This document shows positions 27,520 to 36,492 of a DNA stretch of 64,000 nucleotides, piece by piece. This stretch comes from Streptomyces fulvoviolaceus (GTDB lineage: Bacteria; Actinomycetota; Actinomycetes; Streptomycetales; Streptomycetaceae). The notes below the pieces were generated by a model. That model did not search any database. It worked only from the letters and a program-made list of their open reading frames with translations, and was not told where the DNA came from. The stretch is from assembly GCF_000718165.1 (NCBI RefSeq), contig NZ_JOEY01000013.1, positions 1 through 64,000 of the forward strand, read 5' to 3'. The position numbers and the translations under genes are program-made. The stretch's first letter is position 1. Each line of letters opens with the position of its first letter.

Positions 27520-29766
27520 GTGACCAACATCCCCGAGACCGGACGGACCCCACGGGTCCAGATCCGGCTCATCGTGATCCAGATCCTCGTCCTGTCCCTC
27601 CTCGGCACCCTCGGCGGGCGCCTCTGGTATCTCCAGATCCGTGAGGGCGACGAGTACGCCGCGGAGGCATCCGGCAACCACGTCCAGCAGGTCGTCGAGC
27701 CCGCAGTACGCGGCTCGATCCTCGACGCGCGCGGTGTGCCGCTGGCCGACAACGAGACCCGGCTCGTGGTCTCCGCCTCCCGCACCGACCTGCTCAAGAT
27801 GAAGGACGACGGCAAGGCCGTCCTCATCAAGCTGGCCAAGGTCCTCGGCATGAAGCCCGCGGAGGTCATGCGGAAGGTCCGGCTGTGCGACGCCGAGACG
27901 CCGCAGCCCTGCTGGAACGGCTCGCCCTACCAGCCGATCCCCATCACCGACGAGGCCACCGCCAAGCAGGCCCTGCAGATCCGCGAGCGCGCCGAGGACT
28001 TCCCCGGCATCACCGCCGAGCCCGAGGCGGTCCGCCGCTACGCCGCCCCCGGCCAGGCCAACACCGCCCAGGTCCTCGGCTACCTCTCGCCCGTCACCGA
28101 CGACGAGATCACCAAGGCCCAGGACACCGACTCGCCCTACCTGCGCTCCGACCAGGTCGGCCGCTCGGGCCTGGAGCGCGAGTACGACAAGGAGCTGCGT
28201 GGCAAGGCCGGCGTCACCCGCTACGAGGTCGACAACCTCGGCCGCGTCATCGGCCAGGCCGAGGCCGACGAGGCCCAGCCCGGCTCCAACCTCGTCACCA
28301 GCATCGACTCCCGCGTCCAGCGGGTCGCCGAGTACGAGCTGAACGAGGCGATGAAGGAAGCCCGCAAGCAGTACGACGACAACACCGGCGAGAACTACAA
28401 GGCCGACTCCGGCGCGGTCGTCGTCATGGAGGCCAAGACCGGCCGCGTCGTCGCCATGGCGTCCAACCCGACCTACGACCCGAACGCCTGGGTCGGCGGA
28501 ATCTCCGCCAAGGACTACACCAAGCTCACCGGCAAGAACTCCAACTACCCGCTGCTCAACAGGGCCATACAGGGTCAGGCCGCGCCCGGCTCGATCTTCA
28601 AGGTGGTCTCCACGGCCGCCGCGGTCGAGGCCGGCTACGACTTCGACGGCCGCTACGACTGCTCCAGTTCGTACTCGGTCGGCGGCCAGGTCTTCAAGAA
28701 CTTCGAGTCGCAGGGCTACGGCCCGATCAACCTCGGCCGGGCCCTGGAGGTCTCCTGCGACACCGTCTTCTACCGCCTCGCGCACAGCGAGTGGAAGAGG
28801 GACGGCGGCATCGACCCCAAGGGCAAGACCAACGACTACTTCTACAAGGCCGCCCACCAGTTCGGCCTCGGCGCGACCACCGGCATCGACCTGCCCAACG
28901 AGGTCACCGGCCGCATCCCCGACCGCCAGTGGAAGCAGAACTACTGGAAGGCGAACAAGGACGCCTGGTGCAAGACCGGCAAGAAGGACGGCTCGTACGT
29001 CGAGAAGATCGCGTACGAGAACTGCCTCGAAGGCAACAAGATGCGCGCCGGTGACGAGATCAACTACTCCATCGGCCAGGGTGACACCCTCGTCACCCCG
29101 ATCCAGATGGCCACGATCTACGCGGCGATCTCCAACGGCGGCACCCTGTACGACCCGACGGTCGGAAAGGCCGTCCTCAGCGCCGACGGCAAGCAGGTCT
29201 CGGAGATCAAGCCCCAGTCGCACGGCAAGCTGCCCGTGAGCGGCCGGACCCTGGCCGAGATGGACGAGGCCCTCGCCGGCGTCGCCACCCGCGGTACCGC
29301 CGCCTGGCGGTTCGGGGGCTGGCCGCAGGACAAGATCCCGATGCACGCCAAGACCGGTACCGCCGAGGTCTACGGCAAGCAGACGACGTCCTGGTTCGCC
29401 ACGTACACCAAGGACTACGCGATCGTCATGACGATCTCCCAGGGTGGTACGGGCTCCGGCGCCTCCGGCCCTGCCGTCCGCAACATCTACGACGCCCTCT
29501 ACGGCGTCTCGGACGACGGCACGATCAACAAGAAGAACGCGCTGCTGTCCACCCCGCAGAAGAGCCTGCCGACGGTCCGCACGGACGGGACGATCAAGTC
29601 CCCGAAGGTCGTCAAGGACCCGGCCAAGGACCAGCGGGCCACCCAGGAGGGCGCGGCCGAGCCGGACGAGACCCAGCAGGCGGCCACCGTGAACACGCCG
29701 ACGACAGGGAACCGGAACACCCGCCGACGGCCGCGCAGAAGGGGAAGCCGGAGGATGCTCACATGA
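27520..29766 (+). CDS. mrdA: Penicillin-binding protein 2 (class B transpeptidase)
   Basis: 748 residues: N-terminal membrane helix (about 17-37), PBP dimerisation domain, then the transpeptidase with S358-I-F-K361 (SxxK), a later S-C-D triplet and K611-T-G. It crosslinks peptidoglycan for lateral or spore wall. The C terminus after about residue 700 is a basic, low-complexity tail (R-R-R-P-R-R-R-G-S-R-R). GTG start at 27520. Its TGA overlaps the rodA ATG (ATGA), so the SEDS/PBP pair is translationally coupled. Confidence 0.96.
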   Translation: MTNIPETGRTPRVQIRLIVIQILVLSLLGTLGGRLWYLQIREGDEYAAEASGNHVQQVVEPAVRGSILDARGVPLADNETRLVVSASRTDLLKMKDDGKAVLIKLAKVLGMKPAEVMRKVRLCDAETPQPCWNGSPYQPIPITDEATAKQALQIRERAEDFPGITAEPEAVRRYAAPGQANTAQVLGYLSPVTDDEITKAQDTDSPYLRSDQVGRSGLEREYDKELRGKAGVTRYEVDNLGRVIGQAEADEAQPGSNLVTSIDSRVQRVAEYELNEAMKEARKQYDDNTGENYKADSGAVVVMEAKTGRVVAMASNPTYDPNAWVGGISAKDYTKLTGKNSNYPLLNRAIQGQAAPGSIFKVVSTAAAVEAGYDFDGRYDCSSSYSVGGQVFKNFESQGYGPINLGRALEVSCDTVFYRLAHSEWKRDGGIDPKGKTNDYFYKAAHQFGLGATTGIDLPNEVTGRIPDRQWKQNYWKANKDAWCKTGKKDGSYVEKIAYENCLEGNKMRAGDEINYSIGQGDTLVTPIQMATIYAAISNGGTLYDPTVGKAVLSADGKQVSEIKPQSHGKLPVSGRTLAEMDEALAGVATRGTAAWRFGGWPQDKIPMHAKTGTAEVYGKQTTSWFATYTKDYAIVMTISQGGTGSGASGPAVRNIYDALYGVSDDGTINKKNALLSTPQKSLPTVRTDGTIKSPKVVKDPAKDQRATQEGAAEPDETQQAATVNTPTTGNRNTRRRPRRRGSRRMLT

Positions 29767-30962
29767 CCGGCGCCAACAGCTTCCAGGTCTCCGGGTACGG
29801 GCCCGCGCGGGCGGGCTGGACCCGCCTGCTCGCCCGTGACTCCCTCGCCCGCCGGCTGGACTGGCCGATACTGTTCTCGGCCCTCGCCCTGTCGATGATC
29901 GGCTCGATCCTCGTCTTCTCGGCGACCCGCAACCGCACCGAGATCAACCAGGGCGACCAGTACTACTTCCTGATCCGGCACCTCATGAACACCGGCATCG
30001 GGTTCTGCCTGATGATCGGCGTGGTCTGGCTCGGCCACCGCAACCTGCGCACGGCCGTCCCGCTCCTCTACGGCGCCTCGGTCTTCCTGATCCTGATGGT
30101 GCTGACCCCGCTGGGCTCGACGGTCAACGGCGCCCACTCCTGGATCGTGCTCGGCGGCGGCTTCTCGCTCCAGCCCTCGGAGTTCGTGAAGATCACGATC
30201 ATCCTGGGCATGGCGATGCTGCTGGCGGCGCGGGTCGACGCGGGCGACAAGCCCTACCCCGACCACCGGACCGTGCTGCAGGCGCTGGGTCTGGCCGCCG
30301 TACCGATGCTGATCGTGCTGCTCATGCCCGACCTCGGGTCGGTCATGGTCATGGTCATCATCGTGCTCGGCGTGCTGCTCGCCTCGGGCGCCACCAACCG
30401 CTGGGTGTTCGGGCTGCTCGGCGCGGGCACCGCCGGCGCGATCGCCGTGTGGCAGCTGCACATCCTGGACGAGTACCAGATCGCCCGCTTCGCCGCCTTC
30501 GCCAACCCCAGCCTCGACCCGGCCGGCGTCGGCTACAACACCAACCAGGCCCGCATCGCGATCGGTTCGGGCGGACTGACGGGCTCGGGCCTCTTCCACG
30601 GCTCGCAGACCACCGGCCAGTTCGTGCCCGAGCAGCAGACCGACTTCGTCTTCACGGTGGCGGGGGAGGAGCTGGGCTTCGTCGGCGCGGGCCTGATCAT
30701 CGTGCTCCTCGGCGTGGTGCTGTGGCGCGCCTGCCGCATCGCCCGCGACTCGACCGAGCTGTACGGCACGATCGTCGCCGCCGGGATCGTCGCCTGGCTG
30801 GCCTTCCAGACCTTCGAGAACATCGGCATGACCCTCGGGATCATGCCGGTCACCGGTCTGCCGCTGCCGTTCGTGTCGTACGGCGGCTCGTCGATGTTCT
30901 CCGTATGGGTGGCGGTGGGGTTGTTGCAGTCGATCAGAGTGCAGCGGCCGATGTCCGCCTAG
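29763..30962 (+). CDS. rodA: SEDS peptidoglycan glycosyltransferase RodA (Sfr-type)
   Basis: 399-residue polytopic protein with about ten helices that polymerises glycan strands with PBP2. The SEDS motif region I-V-L-G-G-G-F-S-L-Q-P-S-E-F-V-K is present, as are the P-D-L-G-S motif and the final L-P-F-V-S-Y-G-G-S-S. The 4-bp overlap with the PBP2 gene supports ATG 29763. It is the last gene of the mre cluster. Confidence 0.96.
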   Translation: MTGANSFQVSGYGPARAGWTRLLARDSLARRLDWPILFSALALSMIGSILVFSATRNRTEINQGDQYYFLIRHLMNTGIGFCLMIGVVWLGHRNLRTAVPLLYGASVFLILMVLTPLGSTVNGAHSWIVLGGGFSLQPSEFVKITIILGMAMLLAARVDAGDKPYPDHRTVLQALGLAAVPMLIVLLMPDLGSVMVMVIIVLGVLLASGATNRWVFGLLGAGTAGAIAVWQLHILDEYQIARFAAFANPSLDPAGVGYNTNQARIAIGSGGLTGSGLFHGSQTTGQFVPEQQTDFVFTVAGEELGFVGAGLIIVLLGVVLWRACRIARDSTELYGTIVAAGIVAWLAFQTFENIGMTLGIMPVTGLPLPFVSYGGSSMFSVWVAVGLLQSIRVQRPMSA

Positions 30963-30982
30963 ATGTTGTTCACCTCAGGTTT

Positions 30983-31006
30983 CCCCGGGATTCGTCCCGG
31001 GTGGGG
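30983..31006 (+). terminator. Short hairpin after rodA
   Basis: Stem CCCGGGA/TCCCGGG (30984-30990 with 30995-31001) with a TTCG loop, followed by further G/C complementarity. It is a plausible end of the mre transcript. Confidence 0.55.
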
Positions 31007-31043
31007 CCTGCCGTCCCGCCCGGACACCAACTAGATTCAGGTC

Positions 31044-32543
31044 ATGGCGGACACAAAGCGCGAGATCGAGCGTAAGTACGAGTCCGACGAGAGCGGGCTG
31101 CCCGACCTCACCGGCGTCGCCGGGGTCACGGCTGTCATCGACAAGGGTGTCGCACACCTGGACGCCACCTACTACGACACCCGCGACGAGCGCCTCGCCG
31201 CGTCCTCGATCACCCTGCGCCGCCGCACCGGCGGCTCCGACGCCGGCTGGCACCTGAAGTTCCCCGTCGCCCCCGGCGTACGGGACGAGATCCAGGCGCC
31301 CCTCTCCGACACCGTCCCGCGCACCCTCTCCGGCCTCCTCCGCTCCCGCGTCCGCGACGCCGAGCTGGTCCCCGTGGTCCGGCTCCGCTCCGACCGGGAC
31401 GTACGTCACCTCGTCGACGCCGAGGGCGGGCTGCTCGCCGAGGCCAGCGTCGACGCCGTACACGCCGAACGGCTCACCGACGGCGGCGGCACAGCCCAGT
31501 GGACCGAGATCGAGGTCGAGCTCGCCGACGGCGGCGATGTGGCCTTCCTCGACAAGGTGGAGAAGCGGTTGCGCAAGGCGGGGGTGCGGCCCTCGGGGTC
31601 GGCCTCGAAGCTGGCGCGGGCGCTCGCGGAGACGGGCCCCAAGCGGAAGAAGCGCAAGCCCGCGCCGGACCCGGTGACCGCCGGCGACCACGTCCTCGCC
31701 TACGTCCGCGCCCAGCGGGACGCGATCGTCGAGCTCGACCCGGCCGTCCGGCGGGACGTGTACGACTCCGTGCACCGCATGCGCGTCGCCACCCGCCGGA
31801 TGCGCAGCGCCTTCCGCTCGTACGGCAAGGTTCTCGACCGCACCGTCACCGACCCGATCGGCGAGGAGCTGAAGTGGCTCGCCGGCGAGCTCGGCGTCGA
31901 CCGCGATCAGGAGGTCCTCACCGAGCGCCTGGCCGCCGCCCTCGACGAGCTGCCCCGCGCCCTGCTCCTCGGCCCGGTCCGCACCCGACTGCGCACCTGG
32001 TCGCACGCCCGGCGCGGAGGATCACGCCGCCGCCTCATCGCCGTACTCGACGGAAAGCGGTACCTGGAGCTGCTCGGCACGCTCGACGCCCTCGTCGCCG
32101 ATCCGCCGCTGCTGGAGGGGGCCGGCGGGAAGCCGGAGAAGGTGGTCGCGAAGGCCGTACGCAAGGACTTCTCAAAGGTGTCCGCGCTGGTCGAGCAGGC
32201 GGTGGAGCTGCCGCCCGGGCACGACCGCGACTTCGCGCTGCACGAGGCGCGCAAGAAGGCCAAGCGGACCCGATACGCGGCCGAGGCCGCGAGCCCCGCG
32301 CTCGGGGACCCGGCGACCGGCCTGGTCAAGTCGATGAAGGCCCTGCAGAGCCTGCTCGGCGACCACCAGGACAGCGTGATGGTCCGCGAGGCCCTGCGGG
32401 AGCTCGCCCAGCAGGCGCACGGGGCGGGGGAGAGCGCCTTCACCTACGGGCTGCTGTACGGGCGTGAGGAGCAGCGGGCGGCGGCGGTGGAGGCCGAGGT
32501 GCCGGGCTTCTGGGCGGGGGCCAAGGGCGGGCCGGACTTCTGA
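31044..32543 (+). CDS. CYTH and CHAD domain protein
   Basis: 499 residues. The N-terminal CYTH triphosphate-tunnel domain (about 1-200) has the hallmark E7-x-E9-x-K11. A helical CHAD domain (about 210-495) with conserved V-H-x-M-R-V-A-T-R-R-M-R-S binds polyphosphate. By family, the protein hydrolyses or senses inorganic (poly)phosphate. ATG start at 31044 behind a short leader. It lies just before the radical SAM gene in the same direction. Confidence 0.93.
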   Translation: MADTKREIERKYESDESGLPDLTGVAGVTAVIDKGVAHLDATYYDTRDERLAASSITLRRRTGGSDAGWHLKFPVAPGVRDEIQAPLSDTVPRTLSGLLRSRVRDAELVPVVRLRSDRDVRHLVDAEGGLLAEASVDAVHAERLTDGGGTAQWTEIEVELADGGDVAFLDKVEKRLRKAGVRPSGSASKLARALAETGPKRKKRKPAPDPVTAGDHVLAYVRAQRDAIVELDPAVRRDVYDSVHRMRVATRRMRSAFRSYGKVLDRTVTDPIGEELKWLAGELGVDRDQEVLTERLAAALDELPRALLLGPVRTRLRTWSHARRGGSRRRLIAVLDGKRYLELLGTLDALVADPPLLEGAGGKPEKVVAKAVRKDFSKVSALVEQAVELPPGHDRDFALHEARKKAKRTRYAAEAASPALGDPATGLVKSMKALQSLLGDHQDSVMVREALRELAQQAHGAGESAFTYGLLYGREEQRAAAVEAEVPGFWAGAKGGPDF

Positions 32544-32578
32544 GCGTGCGGAGGGCCGTCGCGATCGCGTTACGCTAG

Positions 32579-34591
32579 ATGGCCATCCCTGTCAGTTCAG
32601 TCCAGCCCACGAAGGTGCGCGAGATGCCTGCCGAAGTCGCTGCGGCCGCGGAGTCCGTGTTCCCGCAGCTCGAAGCTCTGCTCCCGCATGTGCAGAAGCC
32701 GATCCAGTACGTCGGCGGAGAGCTCAACTCCACCGTCAAGCCGTGGGAGTCGTGCGACGTCCGCTGGGCGCTCATGTACCCGGACGCGTACGAGGTCGGG
32801 CTGCCCAACCAGGGCGTCATGATCCTCTACGAGGTCCTCAACGAGCAGGAGGGCGTCCTCGCCGAGCGCACCTACAGCGTGTGGCCGGACCTGGAGGCGC
32901 TGATGCGGGAGCACGGCGTCCCGCAGTTCACGGTGGACAGCCACCGGCCGGTGCGCGGCTTCGACGTGTTCGGGCTGTCGTTCTCGACCGAGCTCGGCTA
33001 CACGAACATGCTGACGGCGCTGGACCTGGCGGGCATCCCGCTGGAGTCGAAGGACCGTGGGCTGGACGACCCGATCGTGCTGGCCGGCGGGCACGCCGCC
33101 TTCAACCCCGAGCCCATCGCGGACTTCATCGACGCGGCGATCATCGGCGACGGCGAGCAGGCCGTGCTCGACATGACGCGGATCATCCGCGAGTGGAAGG
33201 CCGAGGGACAGCCCGGCGGCCGCGAGGAGGTCCTGTTCCGCCTCGCGAAGACGGGCTCGGTGTACATCCCGGCGTTCTACGACGTGGAGTACCTCCCCGA
33301 CGGCCGTATCGCCCGTGTCGTACCGAACAAGTCGGGTGTCCCGTGGCGGGTGTCGAAGCACACCGTCATGGACCTGGACGAGTGGCCGTACCCCAAGCAG
33401 CCCCTCGTCCCCCTGGCCGAGACGGTCCACGAGCGCATGTCGGTCGAGATCTTCCGCGGCTGCACCCGCGGCTGCCGCTTCTGCCAGGCGGGCATGATCA
33501 CCCGCCCGGTGCGCGAGCGCTCGATCACGGGCATCGGCGAGATGGTGGAGAAGGGCCTGAAGGCGACGGGCTTCGAGGAGGTGGGCCTCCTGTCCCTGTC
33601 CTCGGCGGACCACTCGGAGATCGGCGACATCGCGAAGGGCCTGGCGGACCGGTACGAGGAGGACAAGATCGGTCTCTCCCTCCCCTCCACCCGCGTCGAC
33701 GCCTTCAACGTGGACCTGGCCAACGAGCTGACGCGCAACGGCCGTCGCTCGGGCCTGACCTTCGCCCCCGAGGGCGGCTCGGAGCGCATGCGCAAGGTCA
33801 TCAACAAGATGGTGTCCGAGGAGGACCTCATCCGGACGGTGTCGACGGCGTACGGCAACGGCTGGCGTCAGGTGAAGCTGTACTTCATGTGCGGCCTGCC
33901 GACCGAGACCGACGAGGACGTCCTCCAGATCGCGGACATGGCGATGAACGTGATCGCCGAGGGCCGCAAGGCCTCGGGCCAGAACGACATCCGCTGCACG
34001 GTCTCGATCGGTGGCTTCGTCCCCAAGCCCCACACTCCGTTCCAGTGGGCGCCCCAGCTCTCCGCCGAGGAGACGGACGCCCGCCTCACGAAGCTCCGCG
34101 ACAAGATCCGCGGCGACAAGAAGTACGGCCGCTCGATCGGCTTCCGCTACCACGACGGCAAGCCCGGCATCGTCGAGGGCCTGCTGTCGCGGGGCGACCG
34201 CCGCATCGGCGCCGTCATCCGCGCGGTCTACGAGGACGGCGGCCGCTTCGACGGCTGGCGCGAGCACTTCTCCTACGACCGCTGGATGCAGTGCGCCGAC
34301 AAGACGCTGCCCGCCTTCGGCGTGGACGTCGACTGGTACACGACGCGCGAGAAGACGTACGAGGAGGTCCTCCCCTGGGACCACCTCGACTCCGGCCTCG
34401 ACAAGGACTGGCTCTGGGAGGACTGGCAGGACGCCCTCGACGAGACGGAGGTCGAGGACTGCCGGTGGACGCCTTGCTTCGACTGCGGGGTGTGTCCGCA
34501 GATGGACACGGCTATACAAATCGGGCCGACCGGGAAGAAGCTGCTGCCTCTTACGGTCAAGAAGTCTGAGACCAGCGGACACGCTCACTGA
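32579..34591 (+). CDS. B12-binding-type radical SAM protein (TIGR03960 family) with island-supplied 3' end
   Basis: 670 residues. The N-terminal cobalamin-binding-like domain is followed by a radical SAM barrel with the cluster motif C295-x3-C299-x2-C302 (R-G-C-T-R-G-C-R-F-C). The partner TIGR03936-type gene lies at 52097. Its role is unproven; the pair sits near RNase E/G and ribosomal protein genes in many bacteria. The coding sequence is intact, but from 34511 onward the last ~27 codons belong to the integrated element. The native end is at 43632-43727, and the two ends differ in codon choice (ATA and CAA on the island side) and in the last residues. Confidence 0.92.
   Translation: MAIPVSSVQPTKVREMPAEVAAAAESVFPQLEALLPHVQKPIQYVGGELNSTVKPWESCDVRWALMYPDAYEVGLPNQGVMILYEVLNEQEGVLAERTYSVWPDLEALMREHGVPQFTVDSHRPVRGFDVFGLSFSTELGYTNMLTALDLAGIPLESKDRGLDDPIVLAGGHAAFNPEPIADFIDAAIIGDGEQAVLDMTRIIREWKAEGQPGGREEVLFRLAKTGSVYIPAFYDVEYLPDGRIARVVPNKSGVPWRVSKHTVMDLDEWPYPKQPLVPLAETVHERMSVEIFRGCTRGCRFCQAGMITRPVRERSITGIGEMVEKGLKATGFEEVGLLSLSSADHSEIGDIAKGLADRYEEDKIGLSLPSTRVDAFNVDLANELTRNGRRSGLTFAPEGGSERMRKVINKMVSEEDLIRTVSTAYGNGWRQVKLYFMCGLPTETDEDVLQIADMAMNVIAEGRKASGQNDIRCTVSIGGFVPKPHTPFQWAPQLSAEETDARLTKLRDKIRGDKKYGRSIGFRYHDGKPGIVEGLLSRGDRRIGAVIRAVYEDGGRFDGWREHFSYDRWMQCADKTLPAFGVDVDWYTTREKTYEEVLPWDHLDSGLDKDWLWEDWQDALDETEVEDCRWTPCFDCGVCPQMDTAIQIGPTGKKLLPLTVKKSETSGHAH
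34496..34510 (+). repeat. Left attachment core (attL)
   Basis: CCGCAGATGGACACG, identical to 43632-43646. The joined element arms (GTATATGG...core...GCTATAC) are imperfect inverted repeats, as expected of a serine-integrase attP. Confidence 0.88.
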
Positions 34592-34592
34592 C

Positions 34593-34778
34593 GTGAGCGA
34601 GGCGTTGCGTCGCATCGTGGAGGCCCTGGGGGACGGCGGCGAGGAAGAAGCAGCTACCGTCCTCATCACGCTCGGTGCCCAGCGCGGGCGACAGGTGATC
34701 GTTCGGGAGACGCCGAGGACGCCCCTGCCGCCGCCTGGGGGCTCGGCGATCGTTCACTCCGAGGTGGAGTGGATCTGA
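34593..34778 (+). CDS. 61-aa island protein, unrecognised
   Basis: GTG at 34593 lies one base after the radical SAM stop. The 61 residues start V-S-E-A-L-R-R-I-V-E-A-L and have a Pro-rich centre (R-T-P-L-P-P-P-G-G) and an end S-E-V-E-W-I. No family is recognised. A decayed relative with the same start and end (V-S-E-V-L-D-R-V-V-E ... P-V-E-W-A) follows the second gene-end copy at 35617. This suggests that the pair 'gene 3' end + small gene' is the standard left end of this element type. Confidence 0.5.
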   Translation: MSEALRRIVEALGDGGEEEAATVLITLGAQRGRQVIVRETPRTPLPPPGGSAIVHSEVEWI

Positions 34779-34894
34779 GGCGCTGGTCGCCCAGGGTGAG
34801 AGGGCCGTACGGCTGTCGCCTGAGTGGCGCTCTCAGCTCGCGGTAGGTCTCCCTGCTTCCTAGCGTGGCGATATTCGCTACGAAGGAGGTGGGC

Positions 34895-35479
34895 ATGCCA
34901 GCGAGCGAGCCGCCAGCAGGCGGATCTCCGGCGAGTGGTCCGCGGTGGGGGAGCCGGGGAGATGCTCCTCCTCCCGGGCAGTGGGCATCTCCTCCTGGGC
35001 CGCCGCAGAAGCAGCGGCGGGGGCGTGGCTGTCTCTGGGGATGCGCCGGCGCCTTGGCCGCGGTGGTCGTCATCGTCGTGGTCGTGCTGGTGATCGCCCT
35101 CGGGGACGGCGATGAGAGCACCACACCTGCGCCCAGCACGACCACCGCCGGTAACACGACGCAAGAGACGGGGCAGGAACCCCAGGGCAACAGCGAACGA
35201 GCGGATCTCGTCAACTTCCGGCTGGACGACCGATCAGAGGCTGGTCTCACCAACATCTGGATCGCTTGGACGATCAAGAACAGCAGCAGCGACAAGTCCG
35301 ACTACTCATGGGACTGGGAGGTGGTCGACGCCAACGGCACCCGCTTGGAGAACGGAACTCAACTGGAGACCGACGTGCAGCCCGGCCAGACCGCCCGAGG
35401 CGAGTACCCCACGACGCTCAAGAGTGCGAAGGGCGTCAAACTCAACATCACCAGCTTCAATCGCACTGCCAGCTACTGA
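34895..35479 (+). CDS. Single-pass membrane protein with extracytoplasmic FxLYD/DUF4352-like domain
   Basis: 194 residues: Pro/Gly-rich cytoplasmic start, a W-G-C-A-G-A-L-A-A-V-V-V-I-V helix (about 46-68), a Thr-rich linker, then a beta-rich domain (about 100-192) with 'T-N-I-W-I-A-W-T-I-K-N-S-S' and 'V-Q-P-G-Q-T-A-R-G-E', the pattern of FxLYD/DUF4352 domains. Start ATG 34895 is fixed by AAGGAGGT at ideal spacing. It is the only cargo gene between the first and second gene-end copies. The function is unknown. Confidence 0.75.
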   Translation: MPASEPPAGGSPASGPRWGSRGDAPPPGQWASPPGPPQKQRRGRGCLWGCAGALAAVVVIVVVVLVIALGDGDESTTPAPSTTTAGNTTQETGQEPQGNSERADLVNFRLDDRSEAGLTNIWIAWTIKNSSSDKSDYSWDWEVVDANGTRLENGTQLETDVQPGQTARGEYPTTLKSAKGVKLNITSFNRTASY

Positions 35480-35507
35480 CGGCTTGCGGCAGTTGTTGTT
35501 GGTCATT

Positions 35508-35615
35508 CCGCAGATGGGCATGGCCATGAAAATCGGTACGACGGGCAAGAAGCTGCTGCCGCTTACGGTGAAGAGCGCGGCGTCGGCACCGGCTTCGAGT
35601 TGGCATGTGCGCTGA
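35508..35615 (+). pseudogene. Second, degenerate copy of the radical SAM 3' end and att core
   Basis: CCGCAGATGGGCATG (13 of 15 core positions) opens a frame reading P-Q-M-G-M-A-M-K-I-G-T-T-G-K-K-L-L-P-L-T-V-K, then a diverged tail and TGA. It has no 5' part, so it cannot be a gene. It is a fossil junction between two tandemly integrated elements. Confidence 0.85.
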
Positions 35616-35616
35616 G

Positions 35617-35748
35617 GTGAGCGAGGTGCTTGATCGGGTGGTTGAGGCTTCGCGTTCTCGGTTGCCGGTCCCATCGGCCTTCTCCCGGACGCCGCTGCCG
35701 GGCCTAGGGAGTTGCTCGCAGATCGTCTCCCCAGTGGAGTGGGCCTGA
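35617..35748 (+). pseudogene. Decayed homologue of the 61-aa island gene
   Basis: 43 codons from GTG 35617 to TGA 35748. The start (V-S-E-V-L-D-R-V-V-E-A) and the end (P-V-E-W-A) match the gene at 34593, with the middle shortened. Its position after the gene-end copy mirrors the left end. Confidence 0.6.
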
Positions 35749-35782
35749 GGACTGGTTCCAAGCTTGTGCACAGTCGTGCACT

Positions 35783-35818
35783 CTTTGAGCTCCTCCCTTA
35801 TCTGCTAGGGGCTCAAAG
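35783..35818 (+). terminator. Inverted repeat upstream of the DUF6978/DUF1828-like operon
   Basis: CTTTGAGC (35783-35790) pairs with GCTCAAAG (35811-35818), with an inner CCCT/AGGG pair. It may terminate incoming transcription or act as an operator. A possible promoter (TTGTGA at 35878, TACGTA at 35903, spacer 19) lies further downstream. Confidence 0.45.
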
Positions 35819-35931
35819 GGTGTGTGAGTTCGTTGTGCTGATGTCGTGGAGCCCTTTAAAGCTGACTGTGTTGCTCGTTGTGACTCTTCGAATCTATTCC
35901 CTTACGTAGACGTGCATCCTATGATCGTCAC

Positions 35932-36492
35932 ATGGTGGTGGGGGCGGGCGAATGCACGGATGAAGTAGCAGAAAAGATCTTGAGCGCGACCGTGAATGCG
36001 CAGCTCAACGCCCCGATCAGGTGGAAGTCCAAGAGTATTCGCAAGGACGGGCGGCCGTCGCAGCTTGAGGGCAATGTGCCAGTTCGCAGCGACTTGCCGG
36101 ATCGCTTTGATCTTCTGTTCCGGATCAAGGTGGACCTCGTCTGGGAGTACACACTCATCCTGCGACATCTGCCCAGCGGCACGAACGTGCGGCGGCTTGA
36201 CGTGCGGGGCACTCACCGTGACCGAGTGGGCGAGGACTACATATGTCGTACCCACAAGCACCGCTGGAGCGAGGCTCGCGGCAACAAGGACGTATACGCG
36301 CCCACGGACATACGCCATGACCCGACGGTCCCTGTGGACACGTCGCTTGCTTTCTTGGATGAGGAGTACCGTCGGGTCTTGCTTGACTTCATGAGCGAGT
36401 GCAACATCGCGATCGGTACCGGGTACACCTGGTATAGCCCGCCGGTACCGCCCGACACGCTACCGCTAGAGGGACTGGAGGAGTACCCATGA
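35932..36492 (+). CDS. DUF6978-like protein, first gene of a coupled pair
   Basis: 186 residues, cytoplasmic. The central pattern R-R-L-D-V-R-G-T-H-R-D ... R-T-H-K-H-R-W ... D-V-Y-A-P-T-D, and the later L-L-D-F-M-S-E-C-N-I, resemble DUF6978 as I remember it (RLD-x2-G-x-PH, a GTHIHLY-like His motif, F-x2-F-x3-CNI). The function is unknown. ATG 35932 has no clear RBS, so a nearby GTG could be used. The end overlaps the next start by 4 bp (ATGA). GC is clearly below that of the host genes. This is inference from patterns, not from a search. Confidence 0.7.
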   Translation: MVVGAGECTDEVAEKILSATVNAQLNAPIRWKSKSIRKDGRPSQLEGNVPVRSDLPDRFDLLFRIKVDLVWEYTLILRHLPSGTNVRRLDVRGTHRDRVGEDYICRTHKHRWSEARGNKDVYAPTDIRHDPTVPVDTSLAFLDEEYRRVLLDFMSECNIAIGTGYTWYSPPVPPDTLPLEGLEEYP

